DNA from: Cytidiella melzeri
Lineage: Eukaryota > Basidiomycota > Agaricomycetes > Polyporales > Irpicaceae
Direction of reading: 5' to 3'
Assembly (NCBI GenBank): GCA_022592445.1
Contig: JABYQR010000081.1
Coordinates: 1-64,000, forward strand
Length of the DNA stretch: 64,000 bases
In this document: in pieces, positions 24,939 to 38,344 of the stretch
Layout: each line of letters starts with the position of its first letter
How positions within the stretch are numbered: position 1 is the stretch's first letter
Translations under genes and position numbers: made by a program
The notes under the pieces: generated by a model
Database searches by the model: none
Told to the model about the DNA's origin: nothing
The model's input: the letters and a program-made list of their open reading frames with translations, nothing else

Positions 24939-27900
24939 ATGCCTCGCCAGTTCTCGCGCCCAGAGGTACAGGCTGAAGGCGCCTCTGCCAAGGTTATTAG
25001 GGGAGAAAACGCGAGCATAAGTAACAATGACTCGGGTTTTTCGCCACCTCGCGACTTAGCCCTCCTATTGGCTTCTTCTCAGGGAGGCTCACCGCTCGCG
25101 CGGGCTGGGTACGTAGTACGTTGTGTTGCACACTCTCGCACGTCTTCGCTAACCTCATCGACATGACAGCTTGCTGCAGCCGATGACCTTCCAGTCTTCG
25201 CCGACAATGCTATTAAGGCCCAGGACAATAGCAACTCCCCATTCGCAGCAGACGATTCGCGACAGCACCATGCAGCTGTCTAGCTTTTCGCTTAGGTCGC
25301 CATTATCATCACACTCCTCCGACGCGTTTGTCTTCCCGTCTGCGGCCGCAACTGGCGACCAAGCTTCCATAGCGCCATCCATCGCCTCAGCTGTAACGGG
25401 CTACAGCACCACCGATGCCACTCAGTCGACGACGTCGGTGAGTACTGCAGGGCCGCGTGAGCGGCTGCTGCGTGAACCCGGTTTTGTTGAGCCGTCTGGG
25501 CTATCTTTACTGCTCGCCCAACGAAACGACAGCGACTCTGCTCAGAGCTCGACTGAATCGCTCATCGCGCCCGCCATCGACTCACAAGCTTCACCGCCAG
25601 TCATTATCGTGGACTCGCCAACACAGTGTTCAGGGAGTAGGATGGACGTACCATCGGAGCGGACACCTCTGCTCAACATCGAGGCCTCACTTCCCGCGCA
25701 CGTGTCACAGGGGGCGAATGGGCACGCCCAACCGGAAGCAATATCGAAGAGAGATTCAAAAGCTGTCATCAGAAAGTGGAAGGGCTATTCACCGGCATCA
25801 AGTTTAGGAGGCGTATTCACGTCAGCTTTGCGTGCTCTGCCCGCGGTGGTTTTGGGCACGTTGCTCAACATTTTAGATGGCATATCTTGTACGTGTTTTA
25901 GGTATCATCAGTGCAACGCTCACGACTCATCACGATATCTCCAGACGGTATGATCGCCTTTCCAACAGCTGGTGTATTCGCGGGGCTCGGTGGGGTAGGC
26001 GTGTCGATGTTCTTTGTCTCGTGAGTGATCACGAGTTTCCATATCTATATTGAAGGAAAGCTTAACTTCGCTTACAGTACAATTGTATCACAACTCGTGT
26101 ATTCGCTCGGTGGTAGTGGGTTCGCCGGTGCAAACGGAAGTATGATGATTGAAGTCGTGGTAAGCTTGCTCGGCAAGTGTTGACACGGGGGATACTCAAT
26201 ATAATATGTAGCCTTTCTTCCACATTATAGCGGCGGACATTGCCAATCAAATAGGCGAAGAACACCCTCACGAGATCATTGCAACAACCATTGTAGCATT
26301 TGCGCTATCTTCTTTGCTTACTGGTGCGGAACAGGTCTGTTGGCCTTGATTGCAAGCATCATCTGACGACGCATCTTCAGGACTCACATTCTTCTTACTT
26401 GGCGCTCTACGGCTAGGCACACTCATCGGCTTTTTCCCTCGCCATATCCTCGTTGGGTAAGCAAGCACATCCCTAGTTGTCGAAATTCTCAAATGACACA
26501 ATGACCAGATGCATTGGTGGCGTTGGTGTATTCCTGATCATCACAGGGTGAGAGAAGACGCTCTAAAGCTTCTTCTGTCGGTGTACTGATCCTTCTCCAA
26601 GTTTGACTGTCAGCACGCGTATGGCCGAGGACGATTTTTCTCTATCTTTCGCGACCTTCAAATATCTCGTGCTGAATGCGCATAACCTTGTACTCTGGCT
26701 TCCGGCTTTCTTACTAGCTGTCTTGCTGCGCATCATCACTCACAAGTATAACCACCAACTCATCTTCCCATTATGTGTGTTGTTCTCTTTCTCCTCATAA
26801 GTTTCTTGCTAATGCAGATATACGTATAGATTTTATTGCTATCCCTATCATATTCTATATCGTTGTCGCTGCTGCCAGATTGAATTTGGATATATTGAGG
26901 CGAGATGGTTGGGTCTTCCAAATGGGCAGCAATAACGAACCATGGTACAAATTTTACGCATTATATGGCACGTTCATCTCAATCATTCGTGCTGGTTCAT
27001 TGAGCTCATTCGACTTTAGACTTCCATGCAACACGATGGGGAGTCCTCTGGTCTACTCTTCCTACCCAATTTGCTCTGTGAGTATTTGCTAGAGCGATTC
27101 ACGATGCCTGATCTGACAGCAACTACAGCCTCTTCTTCAACATTCTGCACCCGCCACTGAATGTGCCTGCTCTAGGTCAGCTTCAACGTATTGTTATTCT
27201 ACAGGCTATTCGCTAAAGTATGATGCAGCTGTCTCGCTTGACCATGACGTCGATACGGATAAAGAACTGGTAGCTCATGGATATTCAAATCTGCTAGCTG
27301 GTATCCTAGGCACGGTGTAGGTACACCCTAATACCTGTTTCAGTGTGGTGCTGATTTCGTTCAGTCCGAATTACCTGGTGTATGTGAACACCTTGCTGTA
27401 AGTGTTCAGTTTGGCTGGCGCTACACTAAGCTCAGTTCTGCGCGTCTTTGCAGCTTCTACCGCGTCGGAGGAGAGACGCGAGTGGCAGGCGTCATGCTAG
27501 CAGCTGCTACGGCAGTGTTGTTGTTCATCGGAACGGGCCCTATTGCATACATCCGTAAGTTGTGATTCGTTGCCCCACGGAGCAGTCGCACTAAGATGGA
27601 GTTTGTTGGTAGCCGTCATGGTAGTCGGTGCTCTGATCTTCGTCCTCGGCATCGATCTGGTTAAAGAAGCATTATGGGATACGCGACGTCGAGTGAACCG
27701 GTGAATAATTCCTGCCATCTTCGTCATTTCATGTACTAACAATATACTTATCGCTCAGGTCGGAATACATCACAATCGCAAGCATCATGATATGTATGAC
27801 AGTTTGGGACTTCGTCATTGGTGTTATCTTCGGTATCGTTGTCAGCTGTAAGTGTCTTCATTGACCCTTTGTACGTCCTTACAATGAGCCATTATCCAGG

Positions 27901-29268
27901 TGTGTTTTTTGTGGTACAAAGTTCACAACGCCGGAGCATACGTGTTCTACATACGGGCGAGACTGTCGTGTCAACTGTCCGGAGACCAAGTGCCCATAGA
28001 GCCTACATTCGTGAGGTATCGAAACAAACCACAATCATGCGCTTACAAGGTAAACTTAGGTTCATGGTTTCGGCTCAATAAGCTGGTTTCTTACCGACTG
28101 TCAGGTTTTCTGTTCTTCGGGACAATCACGCATGTGGAGGAGACCATGCGCACAGTTGTGGAGGGGCCATCTTGGCAGACAAACCCGATTCGCTTCTTTA
28201 TACTCGACCTCGCTCTCGTGGCTGGAGTCGACATGTCCGCTGCGGAAGCGTTTGTTCGAATACAACGTTTATTGCGGTTGAGAGGCGTCGTACTCGTGTT
28301 CTGTGGATTCTCGGATGTGTCTCCAGTTGGTCGGGCACTACGCAGTGTAGATCTACTCGAGATGGACGGTGTCGAGCTCTTTGCCAGCTTTAACGACGCA
28401 CTTGAATGTGAGCCAGTGATTTCTGCTTTACTTTACCTATTGCGAGCTGATGAAACCGCCAGGGACCGAGAATGCATATCTACGATCATGGTTCAGCTCG
28501 CAAAAGGCGGAGAACCACGCAATAGGTATGTTTTTGAGCCATAAGTTGCTCGCGGTACTAAGCTGTCATGCGTATCTCAGCGTTACTTCCTGGCCGCCAA
28601 GATTACCAGATGTCACAGAACGACAACGAAAATACACCGCGCAGGACGCAACTCATAGAGGCAGGTTGGAAGACTATTGCGCGCGGTATGTGCTCAACAG
28701 CCTCTTGTACAGTCTGTCTGATCACGGTTACAGATCACTCTCCCGAATTCCCCGTATCAGAGGATAACCAGCCTTATCATACACTTGTGAAGGCCTTTTC
28801 CTCCTATGGGGTTGTTGACCGAGAGCAGTTCCAGCCTATGGCTGCATACCTAAAGCGACTTTCGCTACCAGAAGGTCACGTTCTCTGGAAACAGGGTGAC
28901 GAGCCGGACGGGTTGTACATCCTTCAGTCTGGTGTTCTCCGAGCTGTCTATCATTTTGCAGAGCACACACCAGCCACGGAGGAATCTATGGTGGCTGGGA
29001 CTGTAGCGGGAGAGCTGTCAGCGCTGTCAGGCTCTACGCGAAATGCGACTTGTACGGTGGAGCGTGAAGCGGTGGTGTGGATGCTGTCTGTGGAGAGCTT
29101 GAAAGAAATGGAGACAGAGCGGCCAGAGCTTGCGGCTGCATTTACGAAACTGGCACTAAAAGGTATGTACATATGATGATCTACAGAGTTTTGTTTCTTA
29201 CCACATTGTTTACAGCCGCAAAATTGGATTATGATATTTTACTTTCAGCCTTGGCAACGAGACAATAA
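24939..29268 (+). CDS. SulP-family transporter with STAS and cNMP-binding domains (Vsb1-like)
   Basis: Many exons, roughly 1,000 aa; the first is 24939..25108 and the second starts at 25170. Matches yeast YGR125W/Vsb1, reported to act in vacuolar basic amino acid uptake; a vacuolar site here is inference. Order: a Ser/Thr-rich N-terminus of about 270 residues with a dileucine-like ERTPLL; SulP membrane domain ([75 protein letters not shown]); STAS domain ([44 protein letters not shown]); then a cyclic-nucleotide-binding-like fold ([32 protein letters not shown]). The last exon adds [15 protein letters not shown]. Exon joins around 26940-27080 are uncertain. Ligand binding by the cNMP-like fold is not established. 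Confidence 0.88.
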
Positions 29269-29798
29269 CCTGCTTTGCGAACTTGACTACCTTCCGTATG
29301 TTTTGAATGTACGTTTGTGACTTGGTCCTTTCGCCGTGACTGTTGCCGCAATGAACTGTTTGACGGGAACCGACTGAATTTTGTATGCCACATACCGGAC
29401 ATTGATTCAGTCTCCTTTGAGATTGGTTGGCATAAGCAGCAAGCAACAGTAGCACTAGCGGTGTTTACTTGTTTGTATCGCTGTTGGAAGTCAATCAACG
29501 ACTAAGTATGCTTCAGGCGACCCACGTGCACGCATTGTCGGCGGAGTATTTGTTCCACCCGTCGGAGATCGAAACAGTCGTGGGAAGAAAGAGGCGTGGT
29601 CTAAGGGCACTTTTCGTCGTTCGACTTCGACCTGGACGTCCAAGACCTCTCGACCTACCTCTCATTCCTCTTACAAGACTCTCATGTACGTGTATAATCG
29701 TATTCGCTGTGCGATGTCGCATTTGTGGCCGTCGACAGAGGCCATGAACGCGCTCGAACGCGACCTTTCTGACTGCATGCTGACGTTGCATTTATAGT
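29269..29798. other. Intergenic, beta-tubulin promoter
   Basis: 530 bp between the SulP stop and the tubulin ATG. The sequence just before the ATG ends in TTTATAG, so a leader intron is possible. No separate gene recognised. Confidence 0.45.
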
Positions 29799-31616
<1,818 letters not shown>

Positions 31617-32163
31617 ACGCTTTCAATGCTCGATACATACCCGGATTTCTTGTTCTGTTCTTCTGTCATGTGTCGCAACGAAAAGCTTTGCATACTTCAT
31701 ACTCCCGTTTATTGGTCGTTTCCCCACGCATTTCTGACGGCATTTCTTCACTGGCACGGTCGACGTTACCCTAGTCTGCATACCTACAAACCTATATCTT
31801 CTTAACTGTCGTAACGAATTGATGTCCATATTTTGACGGCTATTCACGCGGATTGTCGATGATTGTCCAACACACCTTTGAGGAGGGTGCCATGCTTTCA
31901 CATGACTGTCGATTGAAAGTTCTCCTGTTCAACATATGCATGTTTTGTGTGTTTAGCAGCTGGAGTAGCACGTATGAAGTCAATCATGGTATCCTGCTTT
32001 CAATTTTGGTTCTGACTGCATGTCTACGGTACAGCTTGCACACTGAACAGTACACCGATAGATATGAACATTTGTATGGCCTGTCGCTCTTCAATTCGTG
32101 CCGACAACGTACTAGGTATTTTCCTCCGCATGGCCAGGATTTAGTTCCTCATGAAAGGTGAAT
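31617..32163. other. Convergent intergenic region
   Basis: 3' ends of beta-tubulin and the NCS1 gene. T-rich stretches, short frames only. Confidence 0.5.
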
Positions 32164-34873
32164 TCAATCCCGGAGCTTTTCAGCGACCTTTTCTAAGTCG
32201 GCGTCGTGCATGTCACGCAGCGGCGGTGAGTATGGTATCTCTGGGGTGAGTGCACCCCACGTGTCGCGATCGTCGTCTTCCTCTCCGACACCAGGCGGTG
32301 GCCATAGCGTGTTCAAGACCATCCAGACCGACGCGCTGATGCAGAATCCTAACGGCCAGGAGAGATAGTAAACGTGACTGTTCCAAGAGCGACGAGTCAG
32401 TGGTGGGATACATGCAGAGTAAGTGGTGTTTGAGCTCACATCCATGGCATGCTAACTTGGACTGTGTCGGGTGTGACTGACGCGGCAAAGCCTGGCATGT
32501 TTGGCCAAACGCCCTTACGTGCGTAAGCCCATATGAGGCTGCTGAGGTTTAGCGAGACAGGAATGGCCACGCACTAGAAGCCAGGCTATTGGAGCTCTCC
32601 AATTAATTCCTTTCCAAAACCTATCATGCATCACCGTTGTTGATTTTTGCTGAGGATGTTGATAATCATTACGACTGACCAGTAATCGCTCGATTGATTT
32701 GGCGTGTAGAGGTGTGATAGTTTGAGCTTGCGAATTCGTAAGTAGTGATAATCAGCCTGTTGAGATTCAGACGAAGCCCGTCAAGAGTCAGCTGGAGATA
32801 GATACTTACCACCATGATACCGGTAAGGGGACCTAGGAAAACTCCGTATGCAGACATGGCAGAGATGAAGGAATTTGCAGTCTACCATGTTGGGCTCAGG
32901 ACGCCCTCCAGAACGTAGGTACGACAGACAGACGCACATTCAAAATTCTCCAAGGATTTATACAAATACCTACGATAGCGATGACATAAGAGCCTCGACG
33001 GATGGTGAACCATTTAGGTAACAAGGCGGCGAGGTCCATGCCGCCAACGACACCGCACGCCACGATCTACATACACGTTTGGATTGCGAGAATTGTGGCA
33101 GTAGAAGGAATGGCTTGCTCACAGTAACCGACATCTGGGACAGAAAAAATGCAAAAGATGCAAAGAACACCGCTGCTCTGGCTTTCGCGCCTCCGTGATT
33201 TTGTATAGCAGTAAGGAGGTCGTACAGTTTCCTGATCGGATACGTAGGTACGTAAGCTCGTTGTAAATCGTATAGTAGAGCATACCAGAGAAGAGGTTCA
33301 TCCGGGTAAAACCCTCGCGCACATGAAGTGGTTACAATCCCCAGGATGTTCGAGCCCAAGAGGCAAACTGGGATAATGAAGATCTGTCCAATCATCTGGT
33401 CGCCAGATTTTCTGGCATAACGAGAGAAGTCTAGGCATCATTATAGTACTGCCAGCGACTGAGATAGATCCAGTGCACCTACCACTTTGATAGAGGATCT
33501 AAGAACATTATAACGTTCATATGTGCGACAATTGTATGTAAGACGTGACACGTACCCCGCCTGACCATGCCCCGATTCCACTGGTGATGCATCGCATCAT
33601 AACCCAGCCAAGTCTGGACCCTTGTAGTTCGCCCACGCCGTAAACTGCCTCGGGATTAATGAACAGCGGTCCGCCGTTGCCTTGCTTGACTAGGGCCCAG
33701 ATGAATATGGCTATTGCTGCGATGATTACTACGAGGGAAGACACGAAGGCGGGTATCCGGTATCTGCATAGGATCAGCTGCCGCCTGCGAAGAGAAAGCT
33801 TGGAATACTAACTGTTCAGGTTTGAGGAGAAAGACTGGAAGGCAAAAAATGTAAAAGATAAGGAAGGCGACTAGAGGGTAATGATAGTATACTTAGTTTT
33901 TGTTAACGAAGTCAATTCATAAGACTCACCGAAGTCGTTTGTCTCCATTCCTATGTTAGCAGGAAATTGGTTTTTCACTTTGTAAAAACTCGCTGCGCAC
34001 AGACGGTTAGCGTCGTCAATACAAATATATATGATTAATCTCCTACTCACGCCATATGGAACCAATCATGACCTTGACCATCTGGCCTCCGTACCTATAA
34101 TTCATTTCGTGAAGAAATTGATACACCAGAAGCGATTACCACATACCACGACTGGACACCTTGCCACACGCATGAAAGGATGATACGATTTAGCAATGTG
34201 AACCATGCCCCGCGACTGGAAGCGTAAATCATTACGGGTTGGAAGGCGGAGTATACGACTTTAGGAGTACTTACATGCCCCAGCTTGCACGATTTATTAC
34301 AGCCTAAATCAATCATTTCAATAAGGAGCGCAATGAAATTGGCCGCACAGTACACGTACGAAGGGTACATGCCATTTGCCGCCTCCGTGGCCATTGAACA
34401 CGATAGCTAGACAGATTCTTTTCCAGCCGATAATGTGAGCCATGCTGTACTTTGTATGAAGCAATCGGTCACTCACACGACCGTACTAATTGCGTTCACT
34501 AAGATAGCTTCAGTCACCCATCGTTTGCGATAAAAAATAGTGGAGTTGTAGATCTCGCAAGTACTCACCTGCGATCGCTTGTCCGACTGTCAGACCTAGA
34601 GCCACTAAGATGCGGGTCAGCATCCCACTCATTCAGTTGGCTTAAGTATCTCCTTACATGATGCAGCAGCCCCAGACCATTCAGCAATGTTAATCCCTAG
34701 AAATATGTACGGTATCAGTGGGATCTTCAGTTGGGCGCCCATAAAAAACCCGTAAACAAAAACGCCTCGCCTGTTGAGATCCAGAAGAACACAAAGATAC
34801 TTTTTGACCACGTCCGACGAGACTCTGGTAGTGGCAGGATATCCGGATTGCTGTAGGCCGTCGACATGGGCAT
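32164..34873 (-). CDS. NCS1-family nucleobase/allantoin-type permease
   Basis: More than ten short exons, roughly 500-550 aa. Nucleobase:cation symporter-1 family, which imports purines, pyrimidines, allantoin or related compounds across the plasma membrane. Evidence in order: the NPDILPLPESRRTWS start motif (family form NxDLxPxPxxxRTW), TVGQAIA, GKWHVPFAVINRASWGM, LLNRIILSCVWQGVQSWY, GGPLFINPEAVYG, SDFSRYARKSGDQMIGQIF, a membrane segment with SNILGIVTTSCARGF, GGMDLAALLPKWFTIRRG, SAYGVFLGPLTGIMV, and LSWPLGFCISASVWMVLNTLWP near the C-terminus. The FUR/DAL-type branch is likeliest; substrate cannot be assigned. Start is the first ATG of the N-terminal exon, after a CAG acceptor, so a further upstream exon is possible. 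Confidence 0.85.
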
Positions 34874-35142
34874 CTGAAGTCAAAAGTCAAGTTCGTCAAA
34901 TCCAACACCGGGGCGTCAAAATACTGTAACATATAGATATAGCGATGAATTGGAAGAACTCACCATGTCTACACGAGTTTAGTGCTTTGTACTCAATTTG
35001 TGCGCGCTGCCGCTGCAACGAAAGAAGACTTTCAAGGGTGATGGAGGGCTATCTACAGCTTTTACATGTTCAAAACTTCACCCCCACTAATATGTCGAGG
35101 CGCTGCAAGAGCTTCCCCAACCAATTCGCACCAACGAAACAT

Positions 35143-37037
35143 TCAGAAATCAAAATCCACCACTTGAACGGCACTCCCGTTCACAAGAAACAAGCTGAGC
35201 ACGCCATCGTATAACAGTCGATAGCGATCGAAGAGGGGTTCCGCAACACACCCTTCCGATGCTTCCCAGAGGACTCGCCAGTCGCGGAATTGTCCTACAG
35301 CTGTGCTGCCGATGATACTCAATGCGGTCGAATTTGGTGCGTTGGAGGGAAGAATGGCATAGAGAGTTCCAAGTGCTGCGACTAATTTGCCTCTTTTTCC
35401 GATGACCGTTGGGGTCCCTGTTATGTTGTTTGCACTTGGTAGATCGGCTGGCAATGGCAATGGCGTGCGAGTCCAATCCGTGGTTGTGCTTCGCCAGTAA
35501 TGATACCTACGTAGCAGGAAATCAAATCATCTCGAGCTCAGCTAGAATCAGATGGAGCGTACCATTGCTCGATACCTGTGGTGTTCTCCCTGTTTAGAAC
35601 ATGAACTCTGCCCTCACTATCGATCGTTTGTGCTTCCTGGTTCAAGATTCCCCTAGAAAGTACGAGCTCAGCGCAAGAGGATTCTGCAAGTACAACGTAT
35701 GTACCCGTATTTCGGAATACTGAAGACCGTGATCCCAGCCGACACCGGCACGATGGGGACTTGGGCTGATGTATTGGCGATCTGCTGGTTCCAGTTGTTA
35801 TACCATGTATAGCCGGCGTCGGGGCTGTAGGAGTAGTCCATGTCGTGATTCTGCGGGCATGTCAGTTGTCTACGGCTTCTAATGAGATTGTCTCAGCACA
35901 CATTTTCAGGGCCATTGGGGCCTGCTTCCACTGCGACGTCTTGACCGGTATCATTGACGTAGTCTCGGTAAGTCCTGAAAGATCCTTTAGCAGGGCCAAC
36001 TCTCAAGATCCCGATCCCTACCATGTGGTATGAAGGACACCGCGAGAGTCGAAATCGAGCCCGTTGATGTATGCGTTGTCTGATAGGTGCACGTAAGATT
36101 CGAATTTGTGAACCATACCAACCAACGACGCCTCACTGTTAACGCCCTGACAGTTATTAGCAGTTAGTTTCCTCTAATGGAACATACAAAAAATGGCTGC
36201 ACACCTCAAGATATCGACCTATCTGCTTCCATCCCTCGTTGGGCACGTATCGGTAGAGCCAATCATCACCGAGTCCCGACCTCCCGACCCGAAGCTCAAG
36301 AAGCAGATCTGCACCTTCTCCCTTCGTGGCTGACGGTATATTCAAGAAGCGAGGATACGTGATATTAATGAAGTACACAGATTTATCTAGGGATTCGAGA
36401 CCCGGAAGATGATCCTAAGTGTGTCACGGCTGAGCAGAGTGATAGACCTGCATTCAGTCTAGTACTCACAAGAGTTGGCCCAAAGATAGACGAGGACCAG
36501 TTGACATTTTGCGGATGTGTGGCAACATTCTTTTGAGATGACCGGTAGTTGAGGGGGTTGTCGTGTTGGTCGAAACCAATGTGCAGGGTTCCGTCGCCTT
36601 GAGATATACCTAACGAAATGCTATAACATCATTTAGTTTCAGTCAACGGCGGGGACAGAGTGTAGGACAGACACATCGTGGCCGTCGTCCTCTGTTTGGT
36701 TGTAGTCGGTTAATTTGAACGTTTCCCAGCTGCTGACTGGTTTGAGCGAGCGGCGGGAAACGCTTGCTTGGCGTATCGACGTGTTGGCGACATCGGCTGT
36801 CCAAAAGACCGCGTACTGATAGTCTGTCGGACCGTCAGAAACCCGCCGACGAATTCTTCAAATGAACTCACTGTTGAAAGTGACTGTGGCGTCTTGCTGG
36901 AATGATTCGCCGTTCAGCCTATTGACTGTTGAAGAGTCCTGTCCTAAAGTTGTAGAGCTTAGCAGACGGAGTCCTTGGACTGTGGAGATGCATATACACG
37001 TCGCGAGTAGGATGTCAGAGGCATGGTGAAGCCTCAT
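35143..37037 (-). CDS. Secreted BNR-repeat (BNR_4-like) protein
   Basis: Multi-exon, roughly 450-500 aa. Begins with a likely signal peptide (MRLHHASDILLATCICISTV, cleavage near Gly-Leu). Resembles the BNR_4 group of secreted beta-propeller proteins, some of which act on polysaccharides; activity here is unproven. Evidence: YAVFWTADVANTSIRQASV, the diagnostic HDISLGISQGDGTLHIGFDQ followed by HDNPLNYR, SVYFINITYPRFLNIPS, DLLLELRVGRSGLGDDWLYR, NGLDFDSRGVLHTTWTYRD and ENNHDMDYSYSPDAGYTWYN. Several NxS/T sites fit secretion. The C-terminal exons include IGQFRDWRVLWEASEGC. The intron after exon 1 closes with an ACAG acceptor giving NYQYAVFW. Confidence 0.7.
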
Positions 37038-37610
37038 CTACACGATACACGGTTATACTTGGTTAATATTCTCAAGACAGCATACACCGTAGAGGTCACC
37101 TCGTACCTTGTGTGCTGTTCCTGCAGCAACTTCTCTTAGCTACAGTGCACTTAAGTAAGTCTTTCCTCAAGCCCGGCGGGCCGTACCATGGGCTGGAGTA
37201 CAGTCACGAGGAAGGCCCGTGCCACCTTCAAACCTCCGCGGGGGCCTTTAAGGACGGCGGTGTTATTCTCCGCTGCCTTCCTCAAATGTCCTCACGAGGT
37301 CGTATGATGCTGTTCGACAATGCGCGGGCCGTTGCTCTCCTTGTAGACATGGTCATGGAAAAACCAGTACGCTTGGCAGCACGAAGTTGACAGGTTGCTG
37401 CAAACAGGATGAGCATGAACACCCGTATAAGCAGATGGATAATTGGCAGTGTGGACGGTGACTTCTGAAATGCAGAGAAAACCAGTGTTGAGGTGAACTT
37501 CATGGACATGAAAGGTATGAGACAAGCGGGAGGGCGGCAACCGCGGACGTCTATCACTGACCTCACGAACGCCGCCAACGTATCTCGCGTCTCTCTCCGC
37601 AACAACCACC
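37038..37610. other. Divergent intergenic region
   Basis: 573 bp between the BNR-like and Dap1-like starts. A GC-rich stretch (GCCCGGCGGGCCGTACC, about 37170-37188) contains a near-perfect palindrome. No gene recognised. Confidence 0.45.
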
Positions 37611-38344
37611 ATGTCGTTCGACTTGAGTTTGCCGGTGAACACCGCACTCGCATTCTACCTCTTATACTGCGTGCAAAGGATAGTATTTCCGTCCACTAAA
37701 GTCCCGCCGAAGCCACCGACAGAGTTCAAGGATGGCTACTCGTGGATGCCCAAATCGCACCCTCCCACGTTGCTCTTCAAGACATACACTCCAAAGACCC
37801 TTCAACCTTTCAACGGAGAGAATGGACAGCGCATTCTGCTGGCCATCAAGGGCGTTGTATATGATGTGACCGCAGGGAGGAATTTCTACGGTCCCCGTGA
37901 GTGCTGGCGTGTCGTGGCGTCCACTCGTGCGTTCTAACTTTTGTGTGATGTATAGACGGTATGTACGCGAACTTTGCCGGCAGAGATGCGTCTCGAGGAA
38001 TGGCGAAGCAGTCGTTTGATGACGGTAAGTGCACACGCTCTGATCTATACAGAAGCTAATATGACACGGAACTGCTGGAATACCAGACATGCTCACCCCG
38101 GTGGACCAACCACTCGACAAACTCGAGGATCTCAAGCCAGATGAGATGTGCGTGAGCTCGCCAGCATGCGTATATCTGTTACTGATGCCCGGATGGCTTT
38201 GGTACATAGTGAGAATATGCATGGTATGTAATGCAGCTTCTGGGCAGTTGGGACTGCGGCTGATAATCGACCTCAGGATGGATGGACCATTTCTCTAGCA
38301 AGTACATCATCTGCGGCAAACTCGTCGAGAACGATGCTGCGTAA
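37611..38344 (+). CDS. MAPR/cytochrome b5-like haem protein (Dap1/PGRMC1 type)
   Basis: Predicted join(37611..37896, 37956..38024, 38087..38147, 38210..38223, 38277..38344), 165 aa (yeast Dap1 is 152). Membrane-associated progesterone-receptor family; Dap1 binds haem and supports the sterol-synthesis P450s. Evidence: N-terminal helix (TALAFYLLYCVQRIVF), FKTYTPKTLQPFNGENGQRI, LLAIKGVVYDVTAGRNFYGP, GMYANFAGRDASRGMAKQSF, and the C-terminal ENMHGWMDHFSSKYIICGKL. The fourth exon is only 14 nt; without it the conserved C-terminus is out of frame. The haem-axial Tyr expected in the FYGP/GMYANFAG region is present. Confidence 0.9.
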
